Source of the DNA: Parus major
Lineage: Eukaryota; Chordata; Aves; Passeriformes; Paridae
NCBI RefSeq assembly: GCF_001522545.3
Contig: NC_031770.1
Coordinates: forward strand, 3,284,281-3,348,280
Direction: 5' to 3'
Length of the DNA: 64,000 nucleotides
Shown: piece by piece, positions 32,743 through 46,677 of the stretch
Layout of the letters: each line of letters begins with the position of its first letter
Numbering within the stretch: the stretch's first letter is position 1
Program-made: the position numbers and the translations under genes
Notes under the pieces: model-generated
The model's input: only the letters and a program-made list of their open reading frames with translations
What the model was told of the DNA's origin: nothing
Database searches by the model: none

Positions 32743-35700
32743 TGATCTGAAAAATTCAGCTTTTCAAGAAAGGTACACCTGGATACCAAAGACATCTGAG
32801 ATGACCCCACAAAGATACAAGTGATTTTGTAAGTCTGTTAGAGAAACTATTTTTAAAAGAGGAAGAAATAAAAAGAAAAATTCGCTTCAGGTATGACCTT
32901 TACTCCATTGCTTATGTGTCATTTATGCCTACTGGATTGAGTTGCAGACACATGCAGTAGGAATGAATAAATCCTGAAAGTCAGCTTATCAAAAATAGAT
33001 TGCCAAGTCATGATTTCAGCTTTCCTCAGTTCCAGTGGATTGTCAAGTATCCCCTGGGTTTTTACTGAAATTTGGAGAAGAACCTTGTGAAGAATAACTG
33101 ACCTGAAGATAAAGAAGACTTTAGAGGAGGCTGGAAGACAAGGAGCATTTTGAAGATGGATTCTGATGGAAAATCCCTGAAGACAGCTGGCTCCAAAGGT
33201 GAAGTGTGGTCAGCATTTTTCTCCATAACAGGATCCTGCTGCGTGCACCAACTGGCACACAACTTCCTTTATCCTGACAGCTGCTGGATGCTGATATGGA
33301 TACATATTTAACATTTTCCTCAGTCCAGCATACTAATACTAGACCTTACTCCACCTTTTGCTAGACTAGGTTCAGCAGAGGTACATACCTAGGAATGTTA
33401 AAACTCCTCTCTGAATCCAGGTTCAGAAGAACCACCCCAGTCCTGCTGTGAGCACAGCCATGTCAAGAACGTGCAGTCACACCACACTTGCAATTGTGGG
33501 GATTCTTCACTGACAAACTGTGGAAGGGAGCAGCACATAGAGCACTGACACAAGGGTCAAATCAGTAAGTAGCTGCATAAACTTCCTCCATGGCTTGTAT
33601 TAGACCTGGTGTTTTGGTGTATTTTGGGTGCTCTACAGAATAGTTATTTATAGAGTCAAGGTTCCAAGAAATGCTCTGTACCATGAGCTTTTGTTTCCTG
33701 CCTGAGAACAGAGGTAGTCCTTCCAAAAAGAAAAAGTAACTATGACACTCTGAGCTTGAACCCTGGAACAGAAAATAGTTCATTTACAAAGAATCAATCC
33801 CATCACACACAGTTGCTTTGAACTCTGTTCATAATACAGCTCAGTGTAAAATACATCAATTCCATCAAACAGAAAAAAGCAAACGTGGCTGGACAAGTCA
33901 GGATGGGTTGTGAAACTGAGGGAACTTGCACTGTCCCTTGGGATAAATTTTCATCAGTCTCCCTCTCCATTCTTGTGATCTCCAGAGGGAAGCAGATTGT
34001 GATGAGCTAGTAAACTCCAAAACCATGAGCTTCTTGCACACTCCTTACCCTGAGAAGGGAAAAGACTTTGAGAAATCTTGTCTCCTCACTCACAGTAAAG
34101 ACACACAGTCTGCTGGCCACCTCTGTGTATCTCCTATCAAGCTGACTTGGAGCATACCAGGACATCAGAAAGAAATTCCCAAGTCCTTCTGCTTCTGTAC
34201 TGGCTTGTTTCTCAATGCTCTTTGTAGAGCTACTCTACAGATAATCTAGTGGAAAAACAGCTTGGAGCAGGTAAATGTGGGGGTTGGGAAGGAAGGAATG
34301 GCTTTGCAGGGAGAGGAAGTGAGCTCTCCCTTTTTTTTCTTACAGTGCACCTGCCCCACACAGCAATCTCTCTTTCCCTACTGATGTGGCTGTGACTGAT
34401 CTACACAGATCCATTCCTCTGCGTTCAGCCCTGTCCACACACAACAGGCAGTGCCTTAACTGCAGCACAAAAGACCCTGTGAAGACAATCGGGCCATTGA
34501 CAGATTCTTCACAGTGCAACTGAGGACAGTGCTGCTGTGAACTCTTCTCCTCATCCACTCCTCTGCCCACAGAGGAGCTCAGATGTTCCCTTCCTAATGC
34601 ATGACAGACAAAATCAGCTGGGTGAGTTCAAACCAGCTGTTTGAACTGGTTGAACTAGACTGGTACTTCTGCTTGACACAGAACAGAGACTGGTGGTGCT
34701 GGTGTTGATCAGCAGCTGGGGCATTATTGCCCTTGGGCTGCAGAGAGGGAGCCCAAAGAGGGCATCTCACCATGGCCCTGCATTACTGAGGGAGATGAAT
34801 CCTTTCCAACTATTCCTGTGAAGATAGGCAATGTGGAAATAGGGAACTTTTTCACCAATGTTTCCATCTCCACATTGTATCTTTAAATGTAGTGTGATTT
34901 TTAATCCAAATAATTTAAATTTCTAAGCCCTCTCACATTTACGCACATCCACCAGTCTTTGAGATGAGTTAATAGAAATCACAAAATCTTACTTTAACAG
35001 CCTATTTTATGCTATGGATAATTAGCATTCATTATTCTTTCTGAATTACAACTTCAAATACAACTTGTTTGTATTTTCTTCAGTTTAAGGTAAATTTCTG
35101 TGGGGTATGGTCCAGTTCAATAGAGGTTCACTAAGTATTTCATGCCCAAGGAAGAGGCCATAGAGTATTTGTGCACTGTTCTACCTCTTAAAGTCCTCAT
35201 AACATTAATTGTGAATTATTCACTTTGTGAAATCTGTGTCACAGAAGTTACATGCTGTTGCTTCTTAAAATTGATTGGTGTAACCCCAACAAGGATCCAA
35301 TTGAAATCAGTCTGTTGCTTAAGGTTATTTGGATGTTTTGTGTGCTGTGCCACACCACGGCCTATGAGCTCACCTTGTATGAGACATATTAATTCAACTT
35401 AGCCTTGCATCTTAAAACCTACAATCCAAACCTATATTCTTCATCTGCAAATCCAAGCAGCAAAAGTCAGAGATACATACTACCCAATATTCTGGTTTCT
35501 AAATATTATTTGAGAAAAACCAAGGTTTTCAAAGCTGGACACCAGCAATGGGTATTCAGATTTATCATAATGCAACTGACATAGAAAACTCATTTCTTGG
35601 ATGTAAGCAAAGATTTAAGTCCAAGATTTTGGAAGTTGATTTAGAAGTCCTGCATGGAAGCAGCTCTGGAAGCAAATGAAAAACATTCAACCCCTCACAG

Positions 35701-38380
35701 ATCTTCCTTTTTTCCATTCACCTTCCACTGTCTTCTAAATCACAGTCAGGGAATGGGCTGAGATCTTAGAATAGACAGGGCTGTAAATCCCCAAAAATTC
35801 TGGGTAATTACTGACTGAAAGGGAGCAACTTCTCAGATTACAGAATCAGACACAGGATTGTCTTTGCTGAACACAGCAGCTTGATCTCAAAGAGACTGGA
35901 GTTCAGTGGACTCAATTATGTGGAGCCAGGAGAAGGATGAAGAAAGAGAAGACAAACCTAATCTCTAATCCAATCTAGGAATGGCACTAGCAGAGGTAAA
36001 AGTCACATGTGACTAAACCTCAAGGTCTTCTACCAGTAAGATGAAAAAAGCAGTGACAACCACCACTGAAAAGTACAGGAGAATCAAAAGGCTGAGACAA
36101 CATAAATCCAAGTCCACACACCATTGATGTGCTAAACTCAAAGCCAGGAGCTCCGTTCTTCCTACTTGGTGTATTTTTTGAGCTTGAACAGAATATTCCA
36201 ATTCTATGGTGTCAGAACTTTTTTCCCTTGTTTGTCTGTGAAAGAATCTTCAGTTCATGCCCAGAGTTTTAACCAAGGCAGTGAAACCTACCCAAGTTAG
36301 AATTTCAAATAACAGCCAAGAAATGAAAACTCTGTCACCTACCTGGGGATGTTGGCACTAAAGCATAACAATGGCACGTAGGAGGTCAGCATCAGCTGTT
36401 CTGCTGACAGCATTGTAACAGATAAAATGGGACAGTGGTGAATAGCAAAGAGTACATTTGGAGCTGCAGCAGGGAAAGAAACAGAAGAAAGGAAGGGAAA
36501 TATGCCCTTTTAGCACCACTGTGTATTTCCCTGCAGAACAGGGCTATAACGAGGCTCTAAACAGAGAGGAAATGGGTCCATCACTGAAACAGCAAAGTGC
36601 ACGGAGATGTCTTTGCAAACTCCTTCCACCAACATCAGCAGCGGTGCCCTTGCAGACTGAGGGATTGTTTGACCTGCACACATTAACCTACAGATCAAAA
36701 CAAAAAACCACAACCAGATCTTCTCTACCAGATTCCTTTTAACTCACCCATTTAGGCAGTGCATTACTAAACCCTTGATAATGTCAGAAGCCAAGTAAAA
36801 CAAACACCATCTCAGGAAAACAAACTAAAAATACCTACATTTTGAAGTCTGAGTTTGAGGCTTGTTTGGTGAAAATTGTAACATAGTTTTGCTGGTAATG
36901 ACACTTGTGACTGGAATGAGGTATGTGCAACACACAAATTCCATTGTGCTCTGCCACTGAGAGGTCTGTACATGCTCAGACTGAGGGAGGAATGTTTCAC
37001 ATCTGCATAACTGAGCAGAAAAACTCAAGGAACTCTAGAACTGTTTGAAGCAACTAAGGAAATAGGCCGATACTGACTTCTGCAGGTTGTTTTGTTCTTA
37101 TAGTTTCAGTTTCTTGGCAAACACAACAAGAAAAATAGAAAGATGCTGCAATAAACTTAGTTGTATTTTCTGGTGTTAGAATTCAAACTTAAAAAGTACT
37201 GGTAAAAATAAAGAGCTGATCTCAGCACTGCAAAAATTCAGAGTGGGGGAAAGGAGTGCAGGGAGGGGTGAAATGGAGGTCAGAGGATGGTGTCGGAAAA
37301 GCACCCGGGAAAAGCAGAAGTTTCAGACTGTTTATAACCCGCCAGCTGAAAGTGAGGCAGTAACAAAAGCTCTAAGAGCTGTGAAACCTGTGAAACCAAA
37401 TCTGCAGATAACAAGATAACTCCTAAATCACAATCTAACAACTGGAGAACTTAAAAATACATATTAAAGGCTGTCTTTACAGCAAGTGTTTTACTGTAGA
37501 TTGACAGTAATGAGGACACTGGTGCTCACCACACTCCCCTTTCACCCTTGTAGGCCTCAGCACAAGAGCCTCTGGCTGCCAGTCTCGTGCTTTTCCCTCA
37601 TGGAATCTATAGCCAGGATGTAAACCCAACCCAGAGGAAACCAGACTGAAATATCAGCTTGTTGAAAACTCTTCTCAGTGCTCAACCATCCATCAGCAAG
37701 TCTGTCTTCCTCCAGCCAAAAGCACAAAACTTCCCATTTTCTCCCTTATCTTTCCATCCTGTAGTATTTCTTTGCTAAGGCAACGTGGCACATGGCAGTA
37801 ACATGTCCTGGTGTCCCTGACCTCCTCCTGTTTGCTGCTTCTCTCTGTAAACTGTGACACCATTTCTGATCACCCTATGGTTTCTGCTGTCATTAAGGAC
37901 AGTCTCCACAGCACCACTCCAGTGGCACCAGCAGAGATAAGCTGTATCAGCAATATAACCAAGAATGGATAACAGTAGGGTAGTTTTTATGGCTGGAGAG
38001 TTCTATAAACAGCATATGTCATAATTGCATCATAGAGATGGACTTTAATGGGTTCACCTTCACCCCATATAACTGCTCAATTACATCACTAGGAACAGCA
38101 AGATAACCATTATTGCACGGTCATAACAGCCCAGTTTATTTTTTGGTGGTTTTTTTTTTTACAGATAGACTGGAATAATTCATTTGCAAAACAGGACTTT
38201 GCATTTGATTCATGAAAAGTAGTAAAAGGGCCCAAATCAAAGCACAGTTCATGTTTGCCAGCTTCCTCTATAAGCAGAGACCACTATGGTACTGTGCTTC
38301 TGGAAAACTTGCCTTTTACCTCCGATTTCCAAACAGGTGTAACTGTCACTTAAAGAACGTTAATTAAGATAGATCCATTG
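32743..38380. other. non-coding stretch, no gene seen
   Basis: Long AT-rich stretch with only short T-runs (for example near 38148-38160). I see no exon, RNA gene, or nameable transposon. Confidence 0.6.
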
Positions 38381-38620
38381 TGATTTCAGAGTACTTTTTG
38401 TCTAAGCTTGATAAATTTATCACAGACAGCCTTAACAATACATAACGAGTTATATCTGCACTTTCTGCAAGTCTATGCAATTAATTTTCTATTTGTGAAA
38501 GGAAATGGAAAATGAAATATTGTGCCCTTTCTAATGCAGAGGCAGATGTAATGAATGGCTTTGGCAAATAGTTGTCAAAGTATGTTAACTAACATCTACA
38601 AATCTTTTCCTTCCCCAACA
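38380..38620. promoter_or_regulatory. putative conserved non-coding element
   Basis: Repeat-free AT-rich block with AAGCTTGATAAATTTATC, CAATTAATTTTC and AATGGAAAATG words of the kind seen in vertebrate enhancers. Low certainty without alignment. Confidence 0.3.
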
Positions 38621-41600
38621 ATAGTTTCAGGGCCCAGGATAATTCACTTCCCTTTTTTGTCATACTGATATGACACACCGAATCCACTGTATCTACATAA
38701 AAGAAACATAATTGAATTCAAGTTGCAAACCAATTGTCTTCATCTTTTAGCCACTGGCTTGAGAGATCCCAAGTGCAGATTAAAATCCATCTGATCTTTT
38801 CAGTATTCCCATTGGAGAAGAGAAATCTGGTAGGCAAGCACTTGACCAGAAGACCTGAACAGCAGCTTTGGAAGAGGCTGCTGACACACACTGATCACTC
38901 TGTTTCCAAAGGGAGCAATCACTGTATCCTGCACCTCTTGTCCTTCTTTGTGTGGGGATGGAAGTATTCACACTCTTAGCATCTGGACTTCAGAACTGGC
39001 TTCAATACCTTTAAATTCTTCTTACCTGTACCATTAGAAAATATCTATAATAGTCTTGCAAGCAGAGCATCCTACCCTGTTTCCAGACCATCAGGCAAAT
39101 TGCTGCAGCTCTCCATCATTCCATTAATGCAAATAATGAGACCCATAGGGCAGGCCTAAAGAGCTTGTCTTCTGTTGTCCCCCAAACATGGGGAATTATT
39201 CACCAAAACCTACAAGAGTTTAATCTTTTAGCTTGACAGCTTAAGGCTTCAAAAGGTTAAGAAGCCCTAAGATGAAGATTACTAGTAATTCCTTGAGTTG
39301 GGCCCTTTGGGGCACTCAAACAGTCTTTAATGGCATGTCCATACACCATTCTATCCCTACCATCAGATTTCTCTTTAATTTGTCAAGTAGGGAAGCAGAG
39401 CATAGTTTCAAAACTTCAGGTTCTTTCATCCTTTTACATGACCACATCCAGCCAAATTCTCCAAGCAGCTTTGACTCTGGCTTTTTCTACCTTTGGAGAC
39501 CTTGCAATTTTCCTAATACTCTTAAAAAACAATTGCCTTTAACTTTTGGACATATGTGATATTAGTGTGATGCAAACCAGCCAATGTCAAGTGGTTGGTA
39601 AAGCCTGAAACAGTTTAGCAGTAAAGGATAACAACAATGCACAAAAAAAAGCAACACCAAATTGCTTGTGGGTCATCATTGACAGCACTGAAGTACAAGA
39701 AGCTCCACAGCATTACACAAAAGAAGAAAGCAACACTGCACCCACAAAAGCAAAATTGAAATGACCCAGCAGTACAACAACAATTCAATCTGCAAGTAGA
39801 CTGAGGAGAGAGAACACCTGGATGAAAAACTCCTAGCACAGAAGCCATCATTTTACCTGAACTCACCACAGGAGAAGTTTATTCTTATAGATTCTTCAAA
39901 GCCTTCTGATTTTGAAATGCTCAGCCTGAGGCATAGAGCAGCCTGGATACAAGCTGTTCCACAGGCACAGAGGCACTACTCAATAGGGAAGGCTCCAGAA
40001 CTGATCAGGCATGAAATGTATGGGCACTGGTGGCATCCTGCCTGTCTTTCCCACAATCCAGCAAGAGTTTCCTTCCAGCATCAGAGCAATGAAACATTCA
40101 CATCCATTTCCTCATGCAAGGAAACAAGTAGAGAGTCCCTGGAGTAGTCAGCTACCTACTGGTTCAAGTACTCCCACAGGAAATGCAGATTCCTTATCTA
40201 CTCAGTTTGAGCAGACACACAGCCTCCATTCCCCCATCCTTCAGTTGACACCTTAACCACCTCAGCCTCCCCTCTGAAGTTCCACTTCCACATTGTGTAA
40301 GTAAGGTCAATAGTAAGGACCTGTAGAGATCAAGATTTGGGTTCCTAAAAAGCTTAGGGAACAAATCAACTGTGTTTTTGCAAGTATAAGTGGAATACAA
40401 GCATCTTCAAAAACATCAACAGGCATACACATGAGCACACACACAGCTCAAAGGACTGACATCTCTCTGGTATTACCAAAATGTTTCTGAAGCAGTTGAT
40501 GTTTCCCAGGCAGGTTACACCTGAAAAGTAGAACAGCCTAGACAGTAGAGCATCTGCTTCACCAAGCACCCCTCACATAAAAGAAAAATTATGGGAGCAA
40601 TAAAATAAATGGTGAAGGTATCACTGCTAAAGCCACAGAAACTGTAAGCTGGATAAGGAGCATGAGGCTACTGAAGAGGTAGGTAATTGTTTTGGGTCCT
40701 CCTGGCCACTGTGCTCACCTGATTCCTTCCTAGAGTCAGGTAAAAGCATTTCTGCATAGACACAGGAGTTGTGCAAAGCCTTTGAAAAAGCACTGATGAA
40801 GAAATACTACCTGACTGGGCCTCAGTACTCATTGCCAAAGACACAGGCACAAGGTATTGTGGAAGGACAGCAGTTACCTCACAGCACAGTGGGCACCAGC
40901 AGATGCCAAGGAGTGCCATGTGGGAACCAGCCTGCCACAAAGGAATATTAATGTCCTCAGCAAAGGCAACCAGCAGGATTTCTGAGACTCAGAATCAAAA
41001 CTGTTCTGGGGTACAGGCACAGAAGACAGGATGGCAGAAGAGGCAGCAGAGCACAGCTGTATCTTCAGGTGTTTGCTAGAAAGCACAAATCTGGGAAAAA
41101 GTTACACACATTGAAGCTGGAAACAGCTACAAAACTACACAGCCCATCCTTGCTTTTGTTGCACGAGCTACAAGCTGAATCTGAAAAGCAGCTCAGAAGG
41201 TACCACTGCTAAAAATGCAGCTGGGCTCAGAGGTTATTAGGCCTTGTTGACACCATCCTTTGAGCACTTCAGATGCAGACAAACTACTGCTACAAACAAG
41301 AGACAAAACTGCAATACAGACACTGTTAATTCAATGCAGCACAGCCTTCACAAGGAACAGGTGAACAAGGACACCAACTCAGGGTGCTGCCACATGAAAA
41401 GGGGTGTTCAGTGAACCAGAATGTGGGCTCCATCCCAGTGAACTACACAGCACTGATGTCAGAAAATGCATCCACCCAAACTGAGTTTCTTAAGTGTTTG
41501 TATCCATCTTTCTCTCAGGATGTGAATCGAGCAGGTATGAAGTCATATATAAGACAATCAAATTGTGAGGCACAGATCATTAGAAAGTAGGAATCCTTTT

Positions 41601-44600
41601 CCTACACTTCCAGGGTAGCAGCCTGAGTGTGGAAAATAACAGCTGCTGTATGCTGGCCAGGCGTGTCAAGTGATATCAATGTCATGATGAGTAAAGATGA
41701 GACACATGAGGAAGTGCAAGCAATGAAAAAGTAGCTGTGAACATGGAGAAGGCTCCTAAGAGACCCTGAGGTAAAACAGGAATGAACCTCCTGGCCTTAT
41801 ATTCAAACATCTTCATTATTCTAAGTGACTCTTTTGACTGTTGAGAACTCAACAGGTCTTTCATTACCACAATAACCACCATTAAAATGTATCTGTACAT
41901 ACAGTGTCCCAAACCATGCAGCTTCAGAAAATACGTTTTCAGTTACCAAGAAAAGAGAATTCAGTTCCACCACACATCAAAAGGTCAAACCAAACTGGCA
42001 AGTTATGCACAGCAATGACAGGCAAGTCATTCCAGGCTGGGGAACATCTGGGAAGGCACTGAGAGCAGTGAGAGACTAGTGATAGAAAGAACAATGGATG
42101 AAAGAGAGGGAAATGAAAATGTGCAACAGCCAAAACCTGTCTAGTCAGAAAAGATAGCAGCCAGAACTAAAACCAGACACCACTTATTAAGAAATAATTT
42201 CCATTGCCAAATCATGCACTCCTGAGTAGTGTTTTGAACAGATAAATTCTTATTTATGTAACATGACTGTGTTTGCATCTTTCTCACTGAAGCAGCACAA
42301 ATGTGCACACACATCACACATATCAGATGCACACATGAATGTGGAAATTAGTGAGAAAACCACCATGAACTCACAGCATCTGGACACTCTTTCAAAATCC
42401 CCTGGAGAATAAAGTCAGGACAATGTCAGATTCACAGGGAAATATCTGATTTGCCAATCAAACAAGCAGATGCTTTCCAAGTTGAGCTCATGTTATGGGT
42501 TTGTGCATTCAGATGTGCACACACGTGATGTTACAAGCAGGATGGAAACACGATAAGTTCCATAAGCATGTTTACCTTTTATCTCTGATAAATACAAAGG
42601 AAGTGATTCAGACTTGCCCAGAAGGCAGGGATTTTACTGACAGGATAGGTGTCTGTGGTCATGTCTAGGAGCCTTCAGACAAGTACTGCTTGTAAAAGGA
42701 ATATTGAAGTCAGCTTTAAAGTATTGAATTCAGGCATAGGTACCAGACTAGCTGTGGCAGCCTGGAGCTCAGCAGGGGCTGATCTATCCTGCTGCAAAGT
42801 AATCATCGAGTAATTAATGGAAACATCAGTCTTTATTTTAGGGGGTGGATGGTAAATCTACCACACAAGTTGTTAACTAAAGTATATGTAAATTTGTTAA
42901 ATGCTTACACTTTTTGCACCAATGTGAAAGAATGTTTTATTCTATTTGCAGGAACCATTTTCAGGGGAAAGAGTGACTAACAGACCAAGCTTACGTGACA
43001 GGTCACAAGAAGCAGGTTTCACACATACACAGACGAGGGGAACTCCACCCTGCACCCTGAGCTTCCAATCCTAGGTCTTGACCTATTAGCAAAAGTCCTC
43101 AGAGACCCTCCAAGAATTACTTCCTCTTCTCTGGTAAAATAAAGCTTCTGCTTCACTCAGTTACTCTATCCTTTTCTGGGGACACAATAAGTATAAACAG
43201 CCAAAGTCTTTAATGTGCTTCATCTTCTGCACAGGGAAATCCTTGAAATTAATTTTTACAGCAGCATCTCAAGTGAAAACCAGGGGTGCTGTCTCCACCA
43301 GCACTGCATTCAGAGCAGCACAGCTATTGGTTTTGCTCAATTATGTTTTAATGTAACATTTGCTTTGTTAAAAAAAGCTCAGCATCTTGGAGCTAATGGC
43401 ACTGGCCAAACCACCTCAGTCCAAAGATGCCACTGTCTGAGGTGAAAGTACCACTGCATTGTCACATGCTGCTTCCCACCCAGTGCCTGCCAGCTGAGGA
43501 GCTAACCCAGTCACCTTCTGATGGCTACATGACTTACTCCAAGTTAGCCCAACTCTTTCTACAAGGCACTGAACCAGGCCATGCAGTCCCATCCAAGGCT
43601 GCTCACCAGTGTTCTCACCCGTAGATTTTGCATTGGCTCTTGCTCTTCTCAGAGCTGTGTTCCTGCATGTGCTGGCACAAAACAGATCAGCAGCTGGGCA
43701 TTCCCAGTGTTGCAAGCAGATTATCACATTCATGCCCAGGTGACTTGAATGAGGTGGGCCACAGCCAGCTACTCCAAGCCTTTCTCAGTGCACTCCTACT
43801 CAACTGGCACAATCACTTCTTATTTTTGAAGTTAACTTCTGTGGTGGTGGATGTCAAGACAGAAACAAAATGCATCATTTAAATCATGCCAGTACAACAC
43901 CAAACAGCCAAAATATCAACTACATGCTGCCTTTTTATTAAGGCATCAGTCATTTCAATTGCCTTACACTGTGGAGTTTTGGCTACCCACTTAAGCTTTT
44001 GGACACTATGGATAGGTATTTAATGACACCAGTAGCTCTAACAGGTGAGCCTATCTCTCAGTATTTTCCTTCCTATCATGAGGGCTCCATCTCCTTCTTT
44101 CCCAATCCACTCCAAGGCATTCCTTTAATTTCTTTGGGTCTTTACAGAACAAGATGCAATTTCAGTGAATGGTTTTGAAGGAGCAGGAGGAAACAAAGGA
44201 AACCACGTGCAAAAACACACCAGCAAATAAACTATGGGTGTTTTAGCATTCAGTCAAAGCCATAAGGGTATAAAGGATTTGGGGAATTAAGACATAGCCT
44301 TCACACCAAGGATCTTCAATTGAATGCAGACAAATAATAGTAAGAGTTGACATTAGAGAAAGGAAAGATGGCACTACAGTGAGATCATCAAGGACTAATG
44401 CTGCTTTTACACTGGAGCAGAAGCTATCACATGAGAGGGAAACAGTGCAGGTAGGAATATACACTAAGTAGGGTTTTCTTCTGGTACACATATTTCGGAC
44501 TGGAATTCAACACACGGAGGTTGCAGTGAAGAGACCAATAGACTTAACAGCAACACAAAACCCAGCAGTAGATTTATTGGTAAGGTTGGATGGGTGCCAG

Positions 44601-45849
44601 GGAAAGTAGGGAAAAATATTCCATTAACTTCCACTTTCACAATTCCAGGGCTATTCATCTTTGAGAAATGTAATAAGTTACACAAATGTATACAGGTGTC
44701 TACCTAAAATGACTTGTTTTGGAACTCCCATACCTTAATATTGCAACTATTTGTACAAAGCAATGCTATATGAGTGTTACAGGATCTTCAGACCCACAAG
44801 GAGAAGGACAGTAGTCCAAGTGTTTACATGAATTGAACAAAGGGTCAAAAAAAAAAAAAAAAGGCAATTTCATTTCAAATACATCTAGGGCTTTCTCATT
44901 AGGCCATGAAACTCACAGGTATTAATCATGAAAATAAATGTTCCTTGCCCCTAGGTGCGACACAGTTCTTACACAAGAGAAATGACCAATACAACTCTTT
45001 CTCTGATCAAATTACTGAAGATGAAATGAATTTTAAAACAATATCCCGAGTGGATTATGCATTTAGCTACTTAAGAAGAGACTTTGTAAGGACCACCATT
45101 TATTACTTTGAAAAGACAAGCTAGTTGCTGCCAATAATTAAGGCACAGTCTTGTTCACATCTCACCTTAAAGGCTTTGGAGCTGAAGAGCCTATGGATAA
45201 TAGCCAGCTGCCCTATTGTACCTCACACTTTAAAAAAGTTTTGAACTGGAAGTAAAATCAGTTAAAGTAGATGGTATCATTCATCAGCACTTTATTATGG
45301 GGACTTATCACAGGAAAACAACAAATGTTTCATATACTGCTTTTTTTAAAAATTGATATAACAAATCCTATACGTGTGTACTTACCTAGACACTATATGT
45401 AATCTCAGCAAAATAATAATAAAAAAAAATCACTGAAAGGCAGATGCTTAATTAGCACTAGACCCACAATTTAATAGGATTTCATTTAGGCTGGGCTTCT
45501 CACAAGTATAAAATGGAGCGTGTGATGTATATTTGCAGGATTAGGGCTCGTGGGCTGGCTGCCAGACCTACACTACAGCTGCACTGGGGTTGTGTGCAGA
45601 CAGTGCCTCGCACACCGCAGCCTGCACCAGCAGCTCCTGCATCCAGACAAGGCTTTTGTGCCACTCAGTTACCTCTGAGGCTGCTTCCTTTACTCCACTT
45701 CACCAGCCCAGCACAGTGAAAAAAATCCAACAGCCACAACTCACATTCCAGGAATGTCAGGGGTTTGGTTATGACCATGACATGGGCAGCCAGTTAAAAA
45801 AAGAGGGTATCTTTTCTATTTGAACTCTTCAATTCTTAGTCAGTGGAAT
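38621..45849. other. non-coding stretch, no gene seen
   Basis: No coding exon or known transposon recognised. Contains an octamer ATGCAAAT at 39127-39134, a minus-strand CAG|GTAAGA donor-like word near 39025 without a good partner acceptor, and an A16 tract at 44847-44862. Confidence 0.6.
44847..44862. repeat. poly(A) tract, 16 bases
   Basis: Sixteen consecutive A residues with no retroposed body visible upstream. Confidence 0.9.
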
Positions 45850-45926
45850 CTCATTATGTTTAGGACAGGTTTTCAAGCATTCCCTTACTCATTATGTTTA
45901 GTACAGGTTTTCAAGCTTTCCCTCAT
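45850..45926 (+). repeat. tandem duplication, 38-bp period
   Basis: Two adjacent copies of a unit beginning CTCATTATGTTTAG and containing ACAGGTTTTCAAGC. Only a few bases differ (TAGGACAGG versus TAGTACAGG), so this is a fairly recent local duplication. Confidence 0.92.
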
Positions 45927-46245
45927 AAAACAAGAGCTAGAAAGTGTAGAACAAAAGCTCTGGTTTTCAGAAAACTCACTGAACTTCAGTATGAAAAAAT
46001 CCCAGACAAACAAAACCCACTGCACATGGTTGGAAATAAGATCATGAGCAAAAGCACTGCTGTTCTTTAACTCAGAGTTCAGCTCAGTGCCATTTCCAGC
46101 CCCTCTCATCATTGCTCCTGGCCCACCTTTCTCCTCACCGTGTTGTACATCCCTGACCTCCTCCCTGCACCTAGAAGTGGCATTTGTCAAATCCCACAGT
46201 AAGATATCCTAGGATGAGTTCAGCTGCCGATATGAAAACTTTTCT

Positions 46246-46269
46246 GCAGGTTGAGGTTCCTCAACCTGC
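46246..46269. repeat. near-perfect palindrome, 11-bp arms, 2-base centre
   Basis: GCAGGTTGAGG (46246-46256) and CCTCAACCTGC (46259-46269) flank TT. The tight centre makes it more like a palindromic DNA site, or cruciform-prone sequence, than an RNA hairpin. A minus-strand donor-like AAG|GTAAGC lies directly to its right. Confidence 0.92.
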
Positions 46270-46642
46270 TTACCTTAGCACGAGACAAGCTCCTGAACCA
46301 GTGTACAGGAGGAACTTCAACAGCACCAACTAGAGAGGCTTCAACTGAACTAGAATCACAATTACATTAGCTACAGCAGCAAAGCCAAAGCCACCAGTAT
46401 CCAAGGGTCCAGCAGAGGAATTAACCACCTAGAAGAATTTTTTTCTATTTCTAAGAGGTGTACAAGCTCCTCTTTCAGATGTGCCAGTGTAAATCAACAG
46501 CAGAGCCCATGACAGCAGCAATCTGTTCAGATCTACCTCAGAGTAATTGACAATAGCTTTTGGCACAACTGACAAATGCAAGCGGGACAGGGTTTTAAAA
46601 CCACATCTGAAGTTCTTACTGCAAGTGTTGTTATATGAACTT

Positions 46643-46677
46643 CTCAGTAATTACAACATCACCTCAGTAATTACAAC
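46643..46677 (+). repeat. 15-bp direct repeat, 20-bp period
   Basis: CTCAGTAATTACAAC occurs twice with a five-base spacer. Each copy holds the homeodomain-type palindrome GTAATTAC. Confidence 0.88.
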
